DNA from: Yoonia rosea
GTDB taxonomy: Bacteria; Pseudomonadota; Alphaproteobacteria; Rhodobacterales; Rhodobacteraceae
Direction of reading: 5' to 3'
NCBI RefSeq assembly: GCF_900156505.1
Contig: NZ_FTPR01000001.1
Span: forward strand, 682,001 to 746,000
DNA: 64,000 nt
The translations under genes were made by a program, and so were the position numbers. The notes beneath the pieces are model-generated. The model was not told the origin of the DNA, did not search any database, and was given only the letters and a program-made list of their open reading frames with translations. This document shows positions 8,324-17,267 of this stretch, piece after piece (the first letter of the stretch is position 1; every line of letters begins with the position of its first letter).

Positions 8324-9331
8324 TTACTGCAACATCAACATATCTGCTGTGGGCAGATAGCTTCCATCAAAATAGAGCGACGCATCGGGTTCATTCACGA
8401 ACTCGTAGACCGATTTGGTCTGCTCAATCGCGCTTGCCATGCGGGCCGCGTCAATCCCGCCCATACCGTTCGCCATCACGTAGTCGGTCAGCACATTGGC
8501 ATCGATTGCCATTTGCAGGCGCTCGGTTTCAAGTGCGGCGTCGGCGGCAGGGTTGCGCTCGATCAGTGCAGCAATCGCAGCATCAGGTGTGGCAATCGCG
8601 TCTTTCCAGCCTTTCGCGACAGCGGCCAAAAAGCCGGTCACCAGTTCGGGGTTTGCTGCGGCAAAGTCTGTGTTCACGATGATCGCATTGCCGTAAAGAT
8701 CCACGCCGTAATCTGCCATCAGCAGAACCGAGATGTCATCTTCAGGAATACCCAGACGCTTGAGGTTCAAGGTAGAAGAGAATGAAAAGCCGGTGATCGC
8801 CGCGACATTGCCTTCGGCCAACATCGGCTCGCGGGTTGGAAAGCCCACCGGCTCGACGGTGATTGCATCCACGTCCAATCCGGTCTCTGCGGCAAAGATC
8901 GGGAACTGCGCCCATGCGCCGTCAGGTGGCGGTGCGCCCAGAACTTTACCTTCCAGATCAGAGGGGGCCTCAACGCCCAGGGATTTGCGCCCAACCACGG
9001 CAAACGGCGGTTTGTCATAGACCATCATAACGGCGGTCACGGGTGCGTCGGGGTTCTGGTCAAGGAACCGCATGAGCGAGTTGATATCGGCGAAACCTAC
9101 AGGAAACGCCCCTGTTGCCACTTTTGGAATGGCGTCAAGTGAGCCCGCACCTTCGCTGATGGTTACGGTCAGGCCCGCATCCGCGAAATAGCCCGCATCA
9201 AGGGCGTGAAAGTAAGGTGCCGCTGGCCCTTCGAATTTCCAGTCCAGCGCAAAAGGCATATCGGTTTGCGCGATGGCAGGTGAAGCGAGCAGGCTTGCAG
9301 CAAGCGCAAGCATCTTTTTGTCGAAAATCAT
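8324..9331 (-). CDS. ABC transporter substrate-binding protein, NMT1/THI5-like
   Basis: This periplasmic protein of 335 residues begins with a signal peptide (hydrophobic stretch to the ASPAIAQ cleavage site). The mature part has the NMT1-like pattern LDWKFEGPAAPYFHALDAGYFADAGL and the EGAGSLDAIPKVATGAFPVGFADIN region that contacts ligand. The ATG at 9331 is preferred to one two codons earlier because GGGA is then seven bases away. It is the first gene of a three-gene importer operon and is followed by a strong hairpin. Relatives bind pyrimidine precursors, taurine or sulfonates; the ureide context suggests an allantoin-like or purine ligand, but this is inference. Confidence 0.9.
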   Translation of the reverse strand: MIFDKKMLALAASLLASPAIAQTDMPFALDWKFEGPAAPYFHALDAGYFADAGLTVTISEGAGSLDAIPKVATGAFPVGFADINSLMRFLDQNPDAPVTAVMMVYDKPPFAVVGRKSLGVEAPSDLEGKVLGAPPPDGAWAQFPIFAAETGLDVDAITVEPVGFPTREPMLAEGNVAAITGFSFSSTLNLKRLGIPEDDISVLLMADYGVDLYGNAIIVNTDFAAANPELVTGFLAAVAKGWKDAIATPDAAIAALIERNPAADAALETERLQMAIDANVLTDYVMANGMGGIDAARMASAIEQTKSVYEFVNEPDASLYFDGSYLPTADMLMLQ

Positions 9332-9504
9332 TGGCATGTCCCGTGAAATTGTTACCGGCAAACACTATCAATGGTCGCCATGGCAAAACAGGGATCACGA
9401 AAGTCAGAGCCGTTCTGATGCACGTTTTTTAGATCACTGCACAAAGAATAAGCGATTTGGCCCGTTGCCGACTGCTTTCCTATGCAGTTTTTGCGCTTGG
9501 ATCG

Positions 9505-10338
9505 CTATCGTGTGCCCCCGATGCGCAGATTCATGTGCCGGTTTACATCCTTATACAGCAGATAGCGGAATTTGCCCGGCCCACCGGCGTAACAGGCCTG
9601 CGGGCAAAAGGCGCGCAGCCACATGTAATCACCCGCTTCGACCTCGACCCAATCGTTGTTCAGCCGGTAGACAGCTTTGCCTTCCAGCACATAGAGTCCG
9701 TGTTCCATCACATGGGTTTCCAGAAACGGAATAACCGCACCCGGTTCAAATGTAACGACCGTCACATGCATGTCATGGCGCAGATCCGTCGGATCAACAA
9801 ACCGCGTGGTGGCCCATTTGCCATCCGTGCCGGGCATGACAGTGGGCGGCACATCACGATCGTTTGTCACAATCACATCCGGCGTATCCAGGCCCGGGAC
9901 AGGCTCATAGGCCTTGCGGATCCAGTGAAACCGCAACATCGCATCGTCCGTGTTGTGCAAGGTCCAGCCCGACGCGGGCGGCAGATAGGCATAGCCGCCC
10001 GGTTCCATCAGATGCGTTTCGCCCGCGACGGTCAGGGTTGCGGTGCCTTCGACGATAAAGAGCACGCCTTCAGCTCCGGCATCGGCCTCTGGCTGATCCG
10101 AACCACCGCCTGGCCCGACCTCCATGATGTATTGTGAAAATGTCTCGGCAAAGCCGCTCATCGGGCGTGCGATGACCCAAAGGCGGGTATTTTCCCAAAA
10201 GGGCAGATAGCTGGTCACGATATCGCGCATCGTCCCTTTCGGGATAACGGCATAGGCATCTGTAAAGATCGCACGGTCTGTCAGGAGCTGGTCCTGGCCT
10301 GGATGTCCCCCGGTAGGGGCATAATATTTGCCTGACAT
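9505..10338 (-). CDS. allE: (S)-ureidoglycine aminohydrolase
   Basis: This 277-residue bicupin removes ammonia from S-ureidoglycine to give S-ureidoglycolate, the substrate of AllA. The C-terminal cupin holds the manganese ligand set described for the plant enzyme: Glu207, His209, His213 (ETHVMEH) and Gln247 (FCPQACY). The first cupin (about 60-140) is degenerate, as is normal for the family. Upstream at 10339-10588 is a 250-bp region shared with the divergent chemoreceptor. The ABC importer genes follow on the same strand after 173 bp. The preceding enzyme, allantoate amidohydrolase, is not in this window. Confidence 0.93.
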   Translation of the reverse strand: MSGKYYAPTGGHPGQDQLLTDRAIFTDAYAVIPKGTMRDIVTSYLPFWENTRLWVIARPMSGFAETFSQYIMEVGPGGGSDQPEADAGAEGVLFIVEGTATLTVAGETHLMEPGGYAYLPPASGWTLHNTDDAMLRFHWIRKAYEPVPGLDTPDVIVTNDRDVPPTVMPGTDGKWATTRFVDPTDLRHDMHVTVVTFEPGAVIPFLETHVMEHGLYVLEGKAVYRLNNDWVEVEAGDYMWLRAFCPQACYAGGPGKFRYLLYKDVNRHMNLRIGGTR

Positions 10339-10523
10339 ATCGGCTCCTGTCGGTTGTAATTACATAGAAATATGGGGCTGCAAGACATCAGACACCACCC
10401 GTTATCGTCAGACAAGGCTTATCGGATAAATTTGAAAATGACGCATGGATTTCAAACGGTATCGTATGATCGCGATGCTTTGAATGTTCATGCCGCAGGC
10501 GCCTGCGACGCGTCAAAAGCGGC

Positions 10524-10538
10524 TTAAGCTGTTCTTAA
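10524..10538 (+). promoter_or_regulatory. CtrA-binding site TTAA-N7-TTAA
   Basis: The sequence TTAAGCTGTTCTTAA is an exact full CtrA box, 50 bp upstream of the chemoreceptor start. CtrA controls motility and chemotaxis genes in Rhodobacterales, and ChpT of the same phosphorelay is encoded at 53.8-54.4 kb. A 14-bp perfect palindrome (10494-10507) lies just upstream. The match is seen directly; binding is inferred. Confidence 0.65.
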
Positions 10539-10588
10539 ACCTCATCGTTCATAAGGCTGCCAAGCATTGCATATTCTGTGAGGGGCTA

Positions 10589-12943
10589 ATGGGATTCTCG
10601 ACTTCAATCGCACTATCGCGAAAACTACCGTCAATCATCGCTGCGCTTTGCGTGGTTGCCAGTGTCAGTATCGCCGTTGTCGGCTATCTGGATTTTCGAC
10701 AGAATGTGTTTCAGGACGCGCGAAAAAATTTCCGTATCCTGACGGAAAGCCGCGGCAACAGCTTGGTCTCATGGTTTGAAAACATAGGGCAGAATGTTGC
10801 AAGCTATGCAAATGACCCGACGGTCGTCGCTGCACTGGGCTCGTTTGGCAGCTCATATGATCTGATGATTGATAGCGCCGGTTTGCGTGATGCCTATATC
10901 ACAAATAACCCCAATCCGCCCGGCGAGCGTGCGCAGTTTGATCAGGCGCCTGAATCTGTTCCTTATCACTTCCAGCACGGGCGTTTTCACCCGTATTTCC
11001 GCGATATTGCGAAGACCGCTGGCTACTATGATTTCTTTTTGTTCAATCGCCGTGGCGATCTGATGTACTCGGTCGAAAAAGAGGGGGATTATGCGACAAA
11101 CTTCGCTGACGGACCCTACGCCGATAGCGGCCTCGGCTCGGCATTCACTGCGGCGCGGGACGGCGAGCAGGGCCAGGTATATTTTGCTGACTTTGCGGGA
11201 TATGAACCGGACGGCGGCGATGCCGCCGCTTTTCTCGCGACGCCGGTTTTCGATCAAAGCAATCAGTTGCTGGGGGTGGTAGCTGTACAGGTGCCGACAG
11301 GACAAATTGATGAGATATTCAATAATCCGCTTGGCATGGGCGACACCGGACGCATCTATGCAGTAGGACCGGACCTGCGGACGCGGAATGCGCCGCGTTT
11401 TGATGCCGCGGTCGGGCGTCTTTCGGATGTGTCGGACGCCACCCAAGTGAATGCGCTATTCAACGGTGGCGATACGTTTCAAGGTCTGACCACCGGGATC
11501 AGTGGTGATGATATGCTCTCCAAAGGCGCCTTGATCGACGTCTTCGGACAGACGTGGGCGATCATTGGCGAGATTACCTCCGCTGAAATCGAGACCCCTG
11601 TTATTGCGGCGCGCAATAAGATGATCCTCGTGACTGTGTTCGTCGTCGGTGTTTCTGCATTCTTGGGCTGGCTCACTGCGCGCTCGGTCGTGCGGCCCCT
11701 GGCCCGTCTTGGTGAGGCGATGGGCCGTGTTTCTGAAAAAGACTATGATGTTGATCTGTCGGATCAAAAACGTGGTGATGAAATCGGCAGCCTTTTCAAT
11801 AGTCTGGATAATTTTCGGCAAAAATTGCGCGCGTCCGACTTGGCAGAGGAAGAACGCCAGGCACTGCAGGTGAAACAGGCAGAGGTCGTCAACCGGCTGA
11901 GTATCGCACTCACCAAACTTGCCGATGGTGATCTGCAACATAGGATCGAAACGCCGTTTGATGGCGACTATGATCAGCTGCGCCAGGATTATAACCGTAC
12001 CGTACTTAATCTGAACAAGACAATCGGCTCTGTTGTCATCCGCTCGGGTGCGATCCGACAGCGGTCGGACGGGATGAGCCGCGCCTCGGATGATTTGTCG
12101 CGCCGCACAGAGAATCAGGCCGCGACACTGGAAGAGACAGCCGCGGCACTGGACCAGATGACCGCCAGCGTCAAATCTGCGGCCGATGGTGCCCGTCAGG
12201 TCAAAGAGGTTGTGGGCAGCGCACGTGATGACGCCGATAAAAGTGAGCCGGTGGTGAAAGATGCTGTGCGTGCCATGACGGAGATCGAAGGGTCCTCACA
12301 GGAAATTTCACAGATTATCGGTGTCATTGACGATATTGCGTTCCAGACAAATCTGCTGGCGCTGAACGCGGGCGTTGAAGCGGCGCGCGCTGGCGAGGCG
12401 GGACGTGGCTTTGCCGTTGTCGCGTCAGAGGTGCGAGCGCTTGCGCAGCGTTCTTCGGACGCGGCCAAACAGATCAAATCATTGATCAGTGAAAGCTCCG
12501 GTCAGGTCGAGCGCGGTGTGACGCTTGTTGGGCAAGCCGGTGAGGTGCTGACAAAAATTGCAAGTCATATCAATCATATCTCTGATCTTGTCGCCGAAAT
12601 TGCATCAGGCGCAGAAGAACAGTCAATTGGTCTTGGCGAGATCAACATCGGTGTGACCCAGCTCGACAAGGTGACACAGCAAAACGCAGCAATGGTGGAG
12701 GAAGCAACTGCCAGTAACCACGCGTTGAATGGCGATGCGGCGCAGCTTGAGGAACTGGTCACGCATTTCCGCCTCGATGAAACAGCAATTGGTGGTTCCG
12801 CCGTTCAGGACAACATTATGCAATTTGTCCCGCAACCGGCACAGCAGACCCCTGACTTGCCTTCCTATCACGATGCAAGGCCCGCAGTCGCCAAAGTAAG
12901 TGGTGGAGGCGGTGGCCGCGAAGATATCTGGCAAGATTTCTGA
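10589..12943 (+). CDS. Methyl-accepting chemotaxis protein with CheR-docking tail
   Basis: This 784-residue transmembrane chemoreceptor has TM1 near residues 13-33, a large periplasmic sensor (about 40-340, Cache-like by layout), TM2 near 345-365, HAMP after SVVRPLARL, a second HAMP-like stretch near 425-480, and a cytoplasmic signalling coiled coil. The hairpin tip reads IDDIAFQTNLLALNAGVEAARAG (in two parts, about 583-605), the CheA/CheW contact region. It ends in IWQDF, fitting the xWxxF pentapeptide that tethers CheR. The ATG at 10589 follows AGGGG; upstream frame residues lack coding character. A full CtrA site lies 50 bp upstream. The ligand is unknown. Confidence 0.93.
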   Translation: MGFSTSIALSRKLPSIIAALCVVASVSIAVVGYLDFRQNVFQDARKNFRILTESRGNSLVSWFENIGQNVASYANDPTVVAALGSFGSSYDLMIDSAGLRDAYITNNPNPPGERAQFDQAPESVPYHFQHGRFHPYFRDIAKTAGYYDFFLFNRRGDLMYSVEKEGDYATNFADGPYADSGLGSAFTAARDGEQGQVYFADFAGYEPDGGDAAAFLATPVFDQSNQLLGVVAVQVPTGQIDEIFNNPLGMGDTGRIYAVGPDLRTRNAPRFDAAVGRLSDVSDATQVNALFNGGDTFQGLTTGISGDDMLSKGALIDVFGQTWAIIGEITSAEIETPVIAARNKMILVTVFVVGVSAFLGWLTARSVVRPLARLGEAMGRVSEKDYDVDLSDQKRGDEIGSLFNSLDNFRQKLRASDLAEEERQALQVKQAEVVNRLSIALTKLADGDLQHRIETPFDGDYDQLRQDYNRTVLNLNKTIGSVVIRSGAIRQRSDGMSRASDDLSRRTENQAATLEETAAALDQMTASVKSAADGARQVKEVVGSARDDADKSEPVVKDAVRAMTEIEGSSQEISQIIGVIDDIAFQTNLLALNAGVEAARAGEAGRGFAVVASEVRALAQRSSDAAKQIKSLISESSGQVERGVTLVGQAGEVLTKIASHINHISDLVAEIASGAEEQSIGLGEINIGVTQLDKVTQQNAAMVEEATASNHALNGDAAQLEELVTHFRLDETAIGGSAVQDNIMQFVPQPAQQTPDLPSYHDARPAVAKVSGGGGGREDIWQDF

Positions 12944-13061
12944 TCTGCCCGACGACCCTTTGGTAGACCAAGTTTTGCCGCGCGTTTTCAATGAATGCGC
13001 GGCATCCGCGTTTGTGTTTAAGCCAATTCAGCCACGGAAATCTTGTGAAACTATGGGGAAT

Positions 13062-13136
13062 TGGCTCCGACGGTAGGGATCGAACCTACGACCAATTGAT
13101 TAACAGTCAACTGCTCTACCGCTGAGCTACGTCGGA
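13062..13136 (-). tRNA. tRNA-Asn (anticodon GTT)
   Basis: On the minus strand the 75 bases fold as a full cloverleaf: 7-bp acceptor TCCGACG/CGTCGGA, D arm GCTC/GAGC, anticodon loop CTGTTAA (GTT, asparagine), and T arm GTAGG with a TTCGATC loop. The CCA end is encoded. No integrase gene or duplicated 3' end was seen nearby. Confidence 0.97.
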
Positions 13137-13147
13137 ACACTCGGGCC

Positions 13148-13176
13148 CATATAGCAACGCGATTCCGAGACGTCCA
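13148..13176 (-). promoter_or_regulatory. Probable promoter of tRNA-Asn
   Basis: On the minus strand, TGGACG and TATATG are separated by 17 bases, and the -10 element ends 12 bp before the tRNA. Each hexamer matches the sigma-70 consensus at four of six positions, so the call rests mainly on spacing and place. Confidence 0.5.
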
Positions 13177-13951
13177 GAGGGTTTTGCAGTGTTTTTGCGA
13201 AACTTTTCAAATGCATCGTTTTGCGCTCAATTGTACCTTTCATGTGCGGCATCGGTGCGGTTTTGGCGCGCATTGCATCGCGTTTTTGCGACAAAGCTGC
13301 TCCTATCGTATTTGGCTGTGATGATGACCTTATATTGCGCCCATGCTGCCCGCATCCGAAAGGCGAATGAAAGCAGTCATGCGTTGCGATGGCCCGCCAC
13401 AGATACGGCCACCCAAAGAGAAGATCATATCTGATATAATCCGCCCCCGATCCCGGCCTTCCACAAAGTACGCCGCTGTTATGCGCACGCGCTGCAAGGC
13501 CAACAAGAGGTGTTGCAATCCCATATGAGATTTGGGTGGTTCGCGCGTCCCAGCGCGCAGCGGCGTGCTGGCGACAGGGGCAATCCTGCGGACGGACGTT
13601 GTGTGCTGACATGTTCGGCGCGTGCCTTACTGGCTGCCTTCAGACCGACGTTCCGGCTTTCCAGTGCGATCAACTGAGCGGTAAGAACGCGACAGCGTAA
13701 GGCGTCGGTTTCTTGGCATGCATCAGCAATCCTTTGTCTTTGATGCGCCTTGATCCGTGCCGGCGTCAGGACCGAGAAATGCCCGAGCGGCAGGTTGGGA
13801 GCTGTCTGCGCGGAAACGGCGAACGGGCGCTATCGCGGTCATTGTTGTCAAAGTCATTCAGAGGCAGCACAGACTTCCGGTGCACCGGAAAGCCGATTAT
13901 TCCACTTTCGCAGCGGCTGAACCCGTCACAGCTGAAAGCATGACCGCGCGG
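13177..13951. other. About 775 bp without a supported gene
   Basis: No frame here has a start, ribosome site and family-like sequence together. On the minus strand, codons about 13834 down to 13479 stay open after a TAG and include a helix-like run (IADACQETDALRCRVLTAQL, then IALESRNVGLKAA), but there is no ATG and the end turns Cys/Trp-rich and unconvincing. This could be the decayed remnant of a gene. The rest shows nothing recognisable. Confidence 0.5.
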
Positions 13952-14854
13952 CTATTCCCGCAGCGCGAATGTTGCACCTGTTGCCAATTGCGGCGCGGCA
14001 CTGACGATGCCACGTGTGTAGAGGTCGACCAGATGTGCAAAGACGTTCCGCTCTGCGGCCTGGGCCAGGCCGTGCGCAAGGTCGTGATAAACAGCGCTAG
14101 TAATCTGGGCAGGGGTCGCAGGTTTTTCGGTGAGCGTTGAAATGATCTGCATCTCGCGCGTTTTGCGGTGCGCAATCAACCAGGCGAGCCGCGCCGCTGG
14201 CTGCATGACCGGGGCGCCATGGCCGGGGTAATAAATGCGTGCGTCATGCCCCTGCAGTTTCGTGCAGGAGGCCATGAAATCGCTCAGGTCCCCGTCAGGT
14301 GGTGAGACCAGCGAACTGGCCCAGCCCATCACGTGATCGCCGGTAAAGATCGCGTCATTCCAGACATAGCAAAGATGGTTCCCGATATGTCCCGGCGTAT
14401 GCAGCGCGGTGATCTCGCCCCACGCCCCTGATAAAACGTCGCCATCTCTCAGCGCGCGATCAGGCGAAAACCTGTGGTCGATACCTTCGCCGCCACCGGC
14501 GAGCCCTTCTTCGGCCAGCTGCTGCATCACGGCGCTGCGTCCTGCGCGACTGTCCCCGAAGGCATAGGTCGGTGCGGCCAGTCTGTCGCGCAGAGTTGCG
14601 GCAAGTGGCGAATGGTCCAGATGGCTATGCGTCAGCAGGATATGTGACACAGGGCGTCCCGCAATCGCCGCCTCCACAGCCGCGAGATGGTTCGGGTCGT
14701 CCGGCCCGGGGTCGATGATGGCAAGCGTATCACGCCCCAGAATATAGGTATTCGTGCCCAAATAGGTCATGGGCGAGGGGTTTGGCGCCAGAACCAGGTG
14801 CAAGTCCTCCGCAAGCGCTAGCGGTTTGCCTGCAATGGGTGCAAAATCCGCCAT
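13952..14854 (-). CDS. MBL-fold metallohydrolase with C-terminal winged helix (LACTB2-like)
   Basis: This 300-residue metallo-beta-lactamase-fold hydrolase has the zinc motif THSHLDH (about residues 75-81), then HTPGHIGNH and FTGDHVMGW supplying further ligands, and YYPGHGAPV near residue 205. The C-terminal ~60 residues fit the winged-helix domain (BLACT_WH) found in LACTB2-type proteins, some of which are nucleases or thioester hydrolases. The start is the ATG at 14854, next to a GTG. It is divergent from the EnvZ-like kinase, only 44 bp between the starts. The substrate cannot be assigned. Confidence 0.88.
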   Translation of the reverse strand: MADFAPIAGKPLALAEDLHLVLAPNPSPMTYLGTNTYILGRDTLAIIDPGPDDPNHLAAVEAAIAGRPVSHILLTHSHLDHSPLAATLRDRLAAPTYAFGDSRAGRSAVMQQLAEEGLAGGGEGIDHRFSPDRALRDGDVLSGAWGEITALHTPGHIGNHLCYVWNDAIFTGDHVMGWASSLVSPPDGDLSDFMASCTKLQGHDARIYYPGHGAPVMQPAARLAWLIAHRKTREMQIISTLTEKPATPAQITSAVYHDLAHGLAQAAERNVFAHLVDLYTRGIVSAAPQLATGATFALRE

Positions 14855-14898
14855 CACAACCGCTTTCCGTTTTGTCGATGGCAGGGTAGCGTAACGGC

Positions 14899-16218
14899 AT
14901 GTTCTTTGGTTGGCTCAAGAAATATATGCCGCGAGGCATTTACGCGCGCGCCGCGTTGATCCTGGTTTTGCCTATTCTGCTGTTGCAATTGCTTGTCTCG
15001 GTTGTGTTTATCCAGCGCCACTTTGAAGGTGTCACCCGCCTGATGACAAGTGCCGTGAATATTGAATTGCGCTTTCTGGTGGATACCGCAAACAGCGCGG
15101 CGACGCTCGCGGACGCACGTACAGCCCTTGGGCGCATCGATGAACCCTTGGAAATCGGCACGGTTCTGCCTGCAGACGATGTCATCACGGAGGATATCCT
15201 CCCTTTTGTCGATCTCACGGGCGGTACTGTGATTGAAACGCTGCGCGCGGGTGTCAGTGATATTCTGGCGGTATCGCTGGAACGGCGCAGCAGGGTGGTG
15301 GTCTGGGTACAGACCCGCTACGGGCCTTTGCGCATGGAACTGCGGCGTGCGCGTGTATCGGCGTCAAATCCACATCAGTTGCTCGTGATTATGGTCGTTT
15401 TGGGCGGTATCATGACGGTGATTGCCTATGTCTTTTTGCGCAACCAATTGCGTCCGATCAAACGTATGGCCCGTGCCGCGACAGATTACGGCAAGGGCCG
15501 GATCACCCCGTTTACGCCATCCGGCGCGATCGAGGTGCGTGCCGCTGGCATGGCATTTCTTGATATGCGGAACCGCCTCGAGCGCCAGACCCAAAGCCGG
15601 ACGATGATGCTCTCGGGGGTCAGCCATGATTTGCGCACACCGCTGACCCGTATGCGGTTGGGCCTTTCCATGCTGGACCCGCAGGATGCCGCGCCGCTTG
15701 CACATGATGTGGATGATATGGAGCGGCTGCTGGATGCATTTCTGGACTTCGCCCGTACCGACGCCGAAGACAGTCTTGAACCGACGATACCAAGGCAGAT
15801 CATTGCGGATGTTTTGGCTGATGCGACACGCATGAAGCAGGAGGTGACACTGGGGGCGATTGAGGGGGCGGACGAAAAGGTCGGCCTGCGCCCGCTGGCG
15901 ATCCGCCGTGCGCTGAACAACCTTATCGGCAATGCGCTGCGCTATGGCACAAAGGCCGAAATTGGCGTCAGCGTCACGGATCGTGCGGTCCGGTTCTGGG
16001 TCGAGGATGACGGTCCCGGCATTCCGCCAGACCGCTATGATGAGGCATTGAGCCCTTTCGTCCGCCTTGATCCGGCGCGCAATCAGGACAAAGGCAGTGG
16101 TGTCGGCCTTGGCTTGTCGATCGTTGCCGATATCGCGCGAACCCATGGCGGGGTCCTGCGTCTTGGCGTCAGCGAGCGGCTTGGCGGGTTGAAGGCCGAG
16201 TTGGTTCTGGCGCGCTAG
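14899..16218 (+). CDS. EnvZ-like sensor histidine kinase, orphan
   Basis: This is a 439-residue inner-membrane kinase. TM1 (about 18-38), a periplasmic domain, TM2 (160-180) and HAMP (RNQLRPIKRMARA) precede the dimerisation helix with GVSHDLRTPLTRMRLG, phospho-His 243. The ATPase domain shows N-box ALNNLIGNALRYG, DDGPGIP and GSGVGLGLSIV. The H-box is of EnvZ type, whose regulators are OmpR-like and usually adjacent; here none is, so it is an orphan in this window. Its TAG stop shares the palindrome CTAG with the convergent binding-protein gene (4-base overlap). Confidence 0.9.
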   Translation: MFFGWLKKYMPRGIYARAALILVLPILLLQLLVSVVFIQRHFEGVTRLMTSAVNIELRFLVDTANSAATLADARTALGRIDEPLEIGTVLPADDVITEDILPFVDLTGGTVIETLRAGVSDILAVSLERRSRVVVWVQTRYGPLRMELRRARVSASNPHQLLVIMVVLGGIMTVIAYVFLRNQLRPIKRMARAATDYGKGRITPFTPSGAIEVRAAGMAFLDMRNRLERQTQSRTMMLSGVSHDLRTPLTRMRLGLSMLDPQDAAPLAHDVDDMERLLDAFLDFARTDAEDSLEPTIPRQIIADVLADATRMKQEVTLGAIEGADEKVGLRPLAIRRALNNLIGNALRYGTKAEIGVSVTDRAVRFWVEDDGPGIPPDRYDEALSPFVRLDPARNQDKGSGVGLGLSIVADIARTHGGVLRLGVSERLGGLKAELVLAR

Positions 16219-17267
16219 GGATTGTCCACCGCGTCTTGCAACATGGCATCGCTCCACGCACCGAGAAATGCGTTTCTGTTCAGCTTATCGAGATAGACGA
16301 GGAGTGCGGGGCCAAGCCGGATCGGGCCATAGGCGCGGGCTTCGGGTGTTTGGGCGGCACCCAAGGGGGGCAGGGCCCAAACGCGGGACTGTTCGCGCAT
16401 CCCTTCTTGCAGCAGGTGGTCGATAAATAGTCCCGCGCTGGCGGGTTGCGTGGCCGTTGCAGGGATGAGGGCTGTGCGCAACATCACCGTGGCATAGTCC
16501 TGCAGGTCCAGAATTTCCAAACGGTCATCACGTGCGATCCGTTCGGCGGCATAAGACCCCAGCACGTTGTAGGCGAGGGACAATCGGCCTGCGGCAACAT
16601 CATCGATCATCTGCGCTGAACAGCAATAAAGCGCCGTACCACGCAATCCCATCAACTCGGACAACCGCCAGTAGGTATCGGAATTGCGTGCTTCTTGGGT
16701 GGCAAATAGATAGCCCAAACCGCTCGTGCGGACATCATAGGTGCCAATCGCATTCTGAAAAACGGCGGGGTTCTGGCGCAGCAGCGCGATCAGGTCTTGG
16801 CGCGTTGTAGGCCGTTCCATACCTGCAAAAGCCGCGCGCGAGATGACCGCAACGGCGGGTTCAGCCGTGAAGGCAAAGACCTGATTGCGCCACTGTGCCC
16901 AGACGGGCAGGGCTTGCGTGACGGGGGAAGTATAGGCCTGTGCCGCGCCATCATTGGCCAGCTGGAATTGCAGGTCCATCGCCGATGAGATGGCCACATC
17001 AAAGACCGCACCCTGCGTAATGGCGCGATGCAACTCGGCGCTTGAGGTCACCGAATAATCGATTCCGATCGTGGGGTTTTCAGCCTGGAATGCCAGTATA
17101 AAGGGCTCAAAAACCTCAAGGTCGCCGGTCGAGATCACTTTGAGGACAACCCCACCCCTGCCGGGGTAGAATTTCTGGTCTTCAAGCTCCAAGGCGGCCA
17201 AAGGCCCGCCCAGACAAAGCGAAAGTGCTGTCGCAATCAGGCTGCGGGCAAGATCAGGGAAACGCAT
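16215..17267 (-). CDS. Periplasmic binding protein linked to TctDE
   Basis: This 350-residue exported protein (signal peptide about residues 1-25) has the extracellular solute-binding fold of the iron/sulfate type: VLKVISTGDLEVFEPFILAF, then IDYSVTSSAELH, and a LSLAYNVLGSYAAERIA segment. No permease or ATPase gene accompanies it. It is the third gene of an operon with tctD and tctE and overlaps tctE by 31 bp. It probably acts as the ligand receptor for the TctE kinase rather than for transport, a three-component layout; this is inference from gene order. Two adjacent cysteines (LYCCSAQ) are unusual for the fold. Confidence 0.82.
   Translation of the reverse strand: MRFPDLARSLIATALSLCLGGPLAALELEDQKFYPGRGGVVLKVISTGDLEVFEPFILAFQAENPTIGIDYSVTSSAELHRAITQGAVFDVAISSAMDLQFQLANDGAAQAYTSPVTQALPVWAQWRNQVFAFTAEPAVAVISRAAFAGMERPTTRQDLIALLRQNPAVFQNAIGTYDVRTSGLGYLFATQEARNSDTYWRLSELMGLRGTALYCCSAQMIDDVAAGRLSLAYNVLGSYAAERIARDDRLEILDLQDYATVMLRTALIPATATQPASAGLFIDHLLQEGMREQSRVWALPPLGAAQTPEARAYGPIRLGPALLVYLDKLNRNAFLGAWSDAMLQDAVDNP

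Noticed and set aside
13127..13612. 161-codon minus-strand frame overlapping the tRNA-Asn end
   Set aside because: It runs into the tRNA, has no ribosome site and no family resemblance.
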